This document shows, in pieces, positions 61,385 to 64,000 of a stretch of 64,000 nucleotides of DNA (positions are counted from its first letter, which is position 1; each line of letters begins with the position of its first letter). This DNA comes from Lingula anatina (taxonomy: Eukaryota > Brachiopoda > Lingulata > Lingulida > Lingulidae). The notes under the pieces were generated by a model that saw nothing but the letters and a program-made list of their open reading frames with translations, did no database searches and was not told where the DNA came from. The stretch is taken from NCBI RefSeq assembly GCF_001039355.2, contig NW_019775766.1:1-64000 (forward strand), read 5' to 3'. The translations under genes were made by a program, and so were the position numbers.

Positions 61385-64000
61385 ATGGTATATACTGTTG
61401 GTGCAAGGTGTCCGTGATGTGAATAGCATCGCACATTAGAAGACAATTCTCTACAACCCACATACAAATAGCACAGGAAGACACGCAATCAATATCCTGC
61501 ATAGTATCGTGTCTTTAAAGTACCATTTCATGTTTAAGTCGTGCTTGCATTATGGAAATGCATCTCCAAAACTGACAGAAAAAGATGAGTTCCGAGGAGA
61601 CGGGAAACATTACATTCAATACATGATTTGTCATATAACTACCGCAACGGGCACCTGCTTCTGACGATGACACTGATCAACGGCTGCCAACGTCAAAGAT
61701 TCCAACCTGTCTGGACGGTGCTATCGTCTAATTACAATCACATGTTTGGCACAAATATGATTGCTTCATTCTAAGCTCATTTTTTCTCAAAGAAATCATT
61801 CCCGTTTAGAGTGAACGAAACCAATCCCTATAAATAACTTAAACTAGCAAAGTTACTTTAGAGTGAAATGTACGAAAAAGTTAAAAAGATATTCGTAATT
61901 TAAATGAATCACTGTGATTTATTTGAAACAATTATCAATGGGCGGTATTGAAATACCATTTGTAATCAAGAAATCAAAGATGGCCCAGTCATTTTCATGC
62001 CACGCGGTATTGAAAGTTCGAGGATATTCGTCATCTGACGTTTGAAGAATATCCTCGTCTCTTTGAGATCATTTCGCAGGAAGTGAATGAAATATCATTT
62101 TCATCCAAGACATCCAAGTCACAGTAATCGCTTCAAAATCTGTGAGAATATGTATAAGGATATGTGTCTTATGGCAATCTGACGTCATTCATTGTCTCAT
62201 TAACACGGAATATATGTCTTAGGATGGTCTTGCCAGTTGTCCAGTCACTGCTTGACCACAATGACCACAATGACATCCTAGTCGCCAAGTGTATCTATAG
62301 AAACTATCTGACCAGTCAACAGCTGTAGACAGTGTGGAACTGTATGTCTAGATACCATGGGCCACACCAGACGTAGCTACCAACACAGAGAACAATATCA
62401 AGTCAACAACAGTCACCAACTAACACACAGAACGAAACGTCAACCACCAACCAACAAAAAGACGTCAACCGCAGCCACCAACCAACAGCCGCAGAGTCTT
62501 GTCTCAATTGACAACATATGTGCTTGCTTGCCACAAAAGTGCAAACACCCAAATAATAGCAGAGAGTTGGACATGTTGAGTTACTCATTGATGAAGAATA
62601 AGCTAACTCCATTGTGTAACAGGGAACCGTTGTATGTGGCCCTCAATTCCAATTATCGCTTCCGTCATCGCACTTGAAAACGTTTTCTTATATTGGAGAA
62701 GTTTTGTTGCCATCTGTCTTCGTTTCATTAGTTTAATGTTTGAAAGTAATGAATGGACGTCAGCATCGAAATATACTGCCTATTTCTGCCTTCACAACTC
62801 TAATCAAGAATGAAAAGAAAATGTATCGCCTTTTCATTATTTGCAAGACGTTATTGCTACGCAGTGGGGCTCTCTGTGGAAGTGTCCGTTTAAAGCTCGC
62901 CTTGAATTATTGAGTACGAGCTGGCGTTTTGATTTCTAATAGTTCTGATTAAAAACACAGGATTAGAAAAAATGTGGGCGTTAATGTCCCGTCGACTAAA
63001 TAAAAGTAATATATCATCAGTAATTGTGTGTTATATTGTGTTTTAACCTTAGTACCGCCAACATTGCATGAACTGAATGATTAGGAATATGGCATTGAAT
63101 GGTTTAACAAAACCGTCCTGTCTAATGAAAATTTATGTATGAACATATAGCAAAGACTGAAATGATTCCGGATACAGGGGATAATATACCCAATTATAAC
63201 CATTTCCCTGGATGCGATCACTATGAATGATATCGGAACATTTCCAGCACGCTTTTCGTAGGCAATTCTTCCACGATCTGGAAGCACGTACTATTGGGAG
63301 GCAAGCCAGAATGCAAACAATGTTTGTAGATTGGGGTAAATAATACTTTCGACATTTTACACATACCCAATAAACATGCATGATATCTGTCTGGCGAATT
63401 ATTCTGACGTTTTTTCTAAGGAAGCCACCCACAGGCAAGACCAGACCAGAAAACGATAGATTTGAGCGTGTACCAATGTGCTATGGCCAATCCGGTAACA
63501 AGGCTGCGTGGGTGTGTGCCTTTGAATATTGCATACTTAGTCCTCAGATGACAGCATTATCCATCATTTCGTTAGTAATGAACATTGTTCAAAGTGCATT
63601 TTGAGATGAAAATCTTGATGGCATGAAAATCAACACGAACATAACAAGACATACCATGTTGGGACGCATATGCTTCATGTTTCCAGTATGTTATTGCTCT
63701 TCCATGGTACACGTCAAAAAATGAATGGGTATTTTCATCATAATTAAGGACCTTTTGCGGAAATTGCCTCATAGATTATGGTCCTATTTCAGAATGGGTT
63801 CATCTCAAACAAATATGGGAGATAAAAGAAATTCCATTTCATGAACTCTGTGTAATATGGCAGACATTAACACAGAACACACGGTGCAAATACACGTGCC
63901 GGGTTCAGACTAACGCTGAACTTTTAAACAAATGGAGAAAATGACGGTTTTTACTATTGAGACATTATAAAGCTTCACAAAATTCGGCAGATAATTGGTA
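56510..64000. other. Region with no recognised gene
   Basis: I read this 7.5 kb on both strands and found no exon with known motifs, no RNA gene and no clear mobile-element protein. It has an (AG)25 microsatellite at 61331-61380 and a low-complexity stretch of CAACCAAC-type repeats at about 62400-62490. ORFs such as 59696-59986 (minus) and 62357-62677 (plus) do not look like conserved protein. Confidence 0.55.
61331..61380 (+). repeat. (AG)25 microsatellite
   Basis: Fifty bases of uninterrupted AG. On the minus strand it yields artefactual Leu-Ser runs in short ORFs. Confidence 0.97.

Noticed and set aside
61287-61502. Minus-strand ORFs with long Leu-Ser runs
   Set aside because: They are produced by the (AG)25 microsatellite read in different frames.
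62357-62677. Plus-strand ORF rich in Thr, Asn and Gln
   Set aside because: It comes from low-complexity CAACCAAC repeats, has no domain and no splice partner, and looks like chance.

Overview
The window is animal nuclear DNA: AT-rich, with multi-exon genes, GT-AG introns and many mobile-element relics. The protein repertoire (chitin-binding-like plus laminin-G secreted proteins, a CAP/ShK mosaic secreted protein, a RERG-type small GTPase) and the frequent TACATGTA motif suggest a mollusc, probably a bivalve. That assignment is inference. Every gene model I can support lies on the minus strand, so transcription runs from high to low coordinates.

Layout. 1-2201 is a Tc1-like transposon with near-perfect 26-bp inverted ends. 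It holds a helix-turn-helix ORF on the minus strand and a broken BEN-domain reading frame on the plus strand. 2.97-4.3 kb is a decayed copy of 19.2-22.7 kb and includes a nearly identical piece of the last exon of the GTPase gene. 4362-10069 (gene A) and 14369-18130 (gene B) are two complete eight-exon paralogs. Each encodes a signal peptide, a proline-rich N-terminus, a cysteine-rich chitin-binding-like domain and a laminin-G/ConA-like domain. Intron 6 of gene A contains a broken LINE interrupted by a 1.3-kb palindromic element. The 11.5-13.8 kb stretch between the paralogs is a two-copy tandem repeat.

22274-30711 is a three-exon RERG/RASL-like Ras-family GTPase with unusual switch residues and a triplicated splice donor. 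35313-56356 is a 14-exon gene for a secreted mosaic protein of 609 residues: signal peptide, CAP/SCP domain, EGF-like segment, ShK, acidic Tyr/Asp- and Thr-rich linker, ShK, then two fibronectin-type-I-like units. Reading frame and intron phase agree across all 14 exons. An intronless gene of unknown function (39037-41153) sits inside one of its introns on the same strand and carries a single-base frame break. I found no gene in 56.4-64 kb.

The two paralogs and the CAP mosaic all encode secreted, disulfide-rich, extracellular proteins, plausibly matrix or defence components, but nothing in the sequence ties them to one pathway. Several small local duplications have copied splice sites or pieces of exons, which suggests a recently and repeatedly duplicated locus. 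All exon limits were worked out by hand from splice consensus, phase and paralog agreement; no transcript evidence was available.
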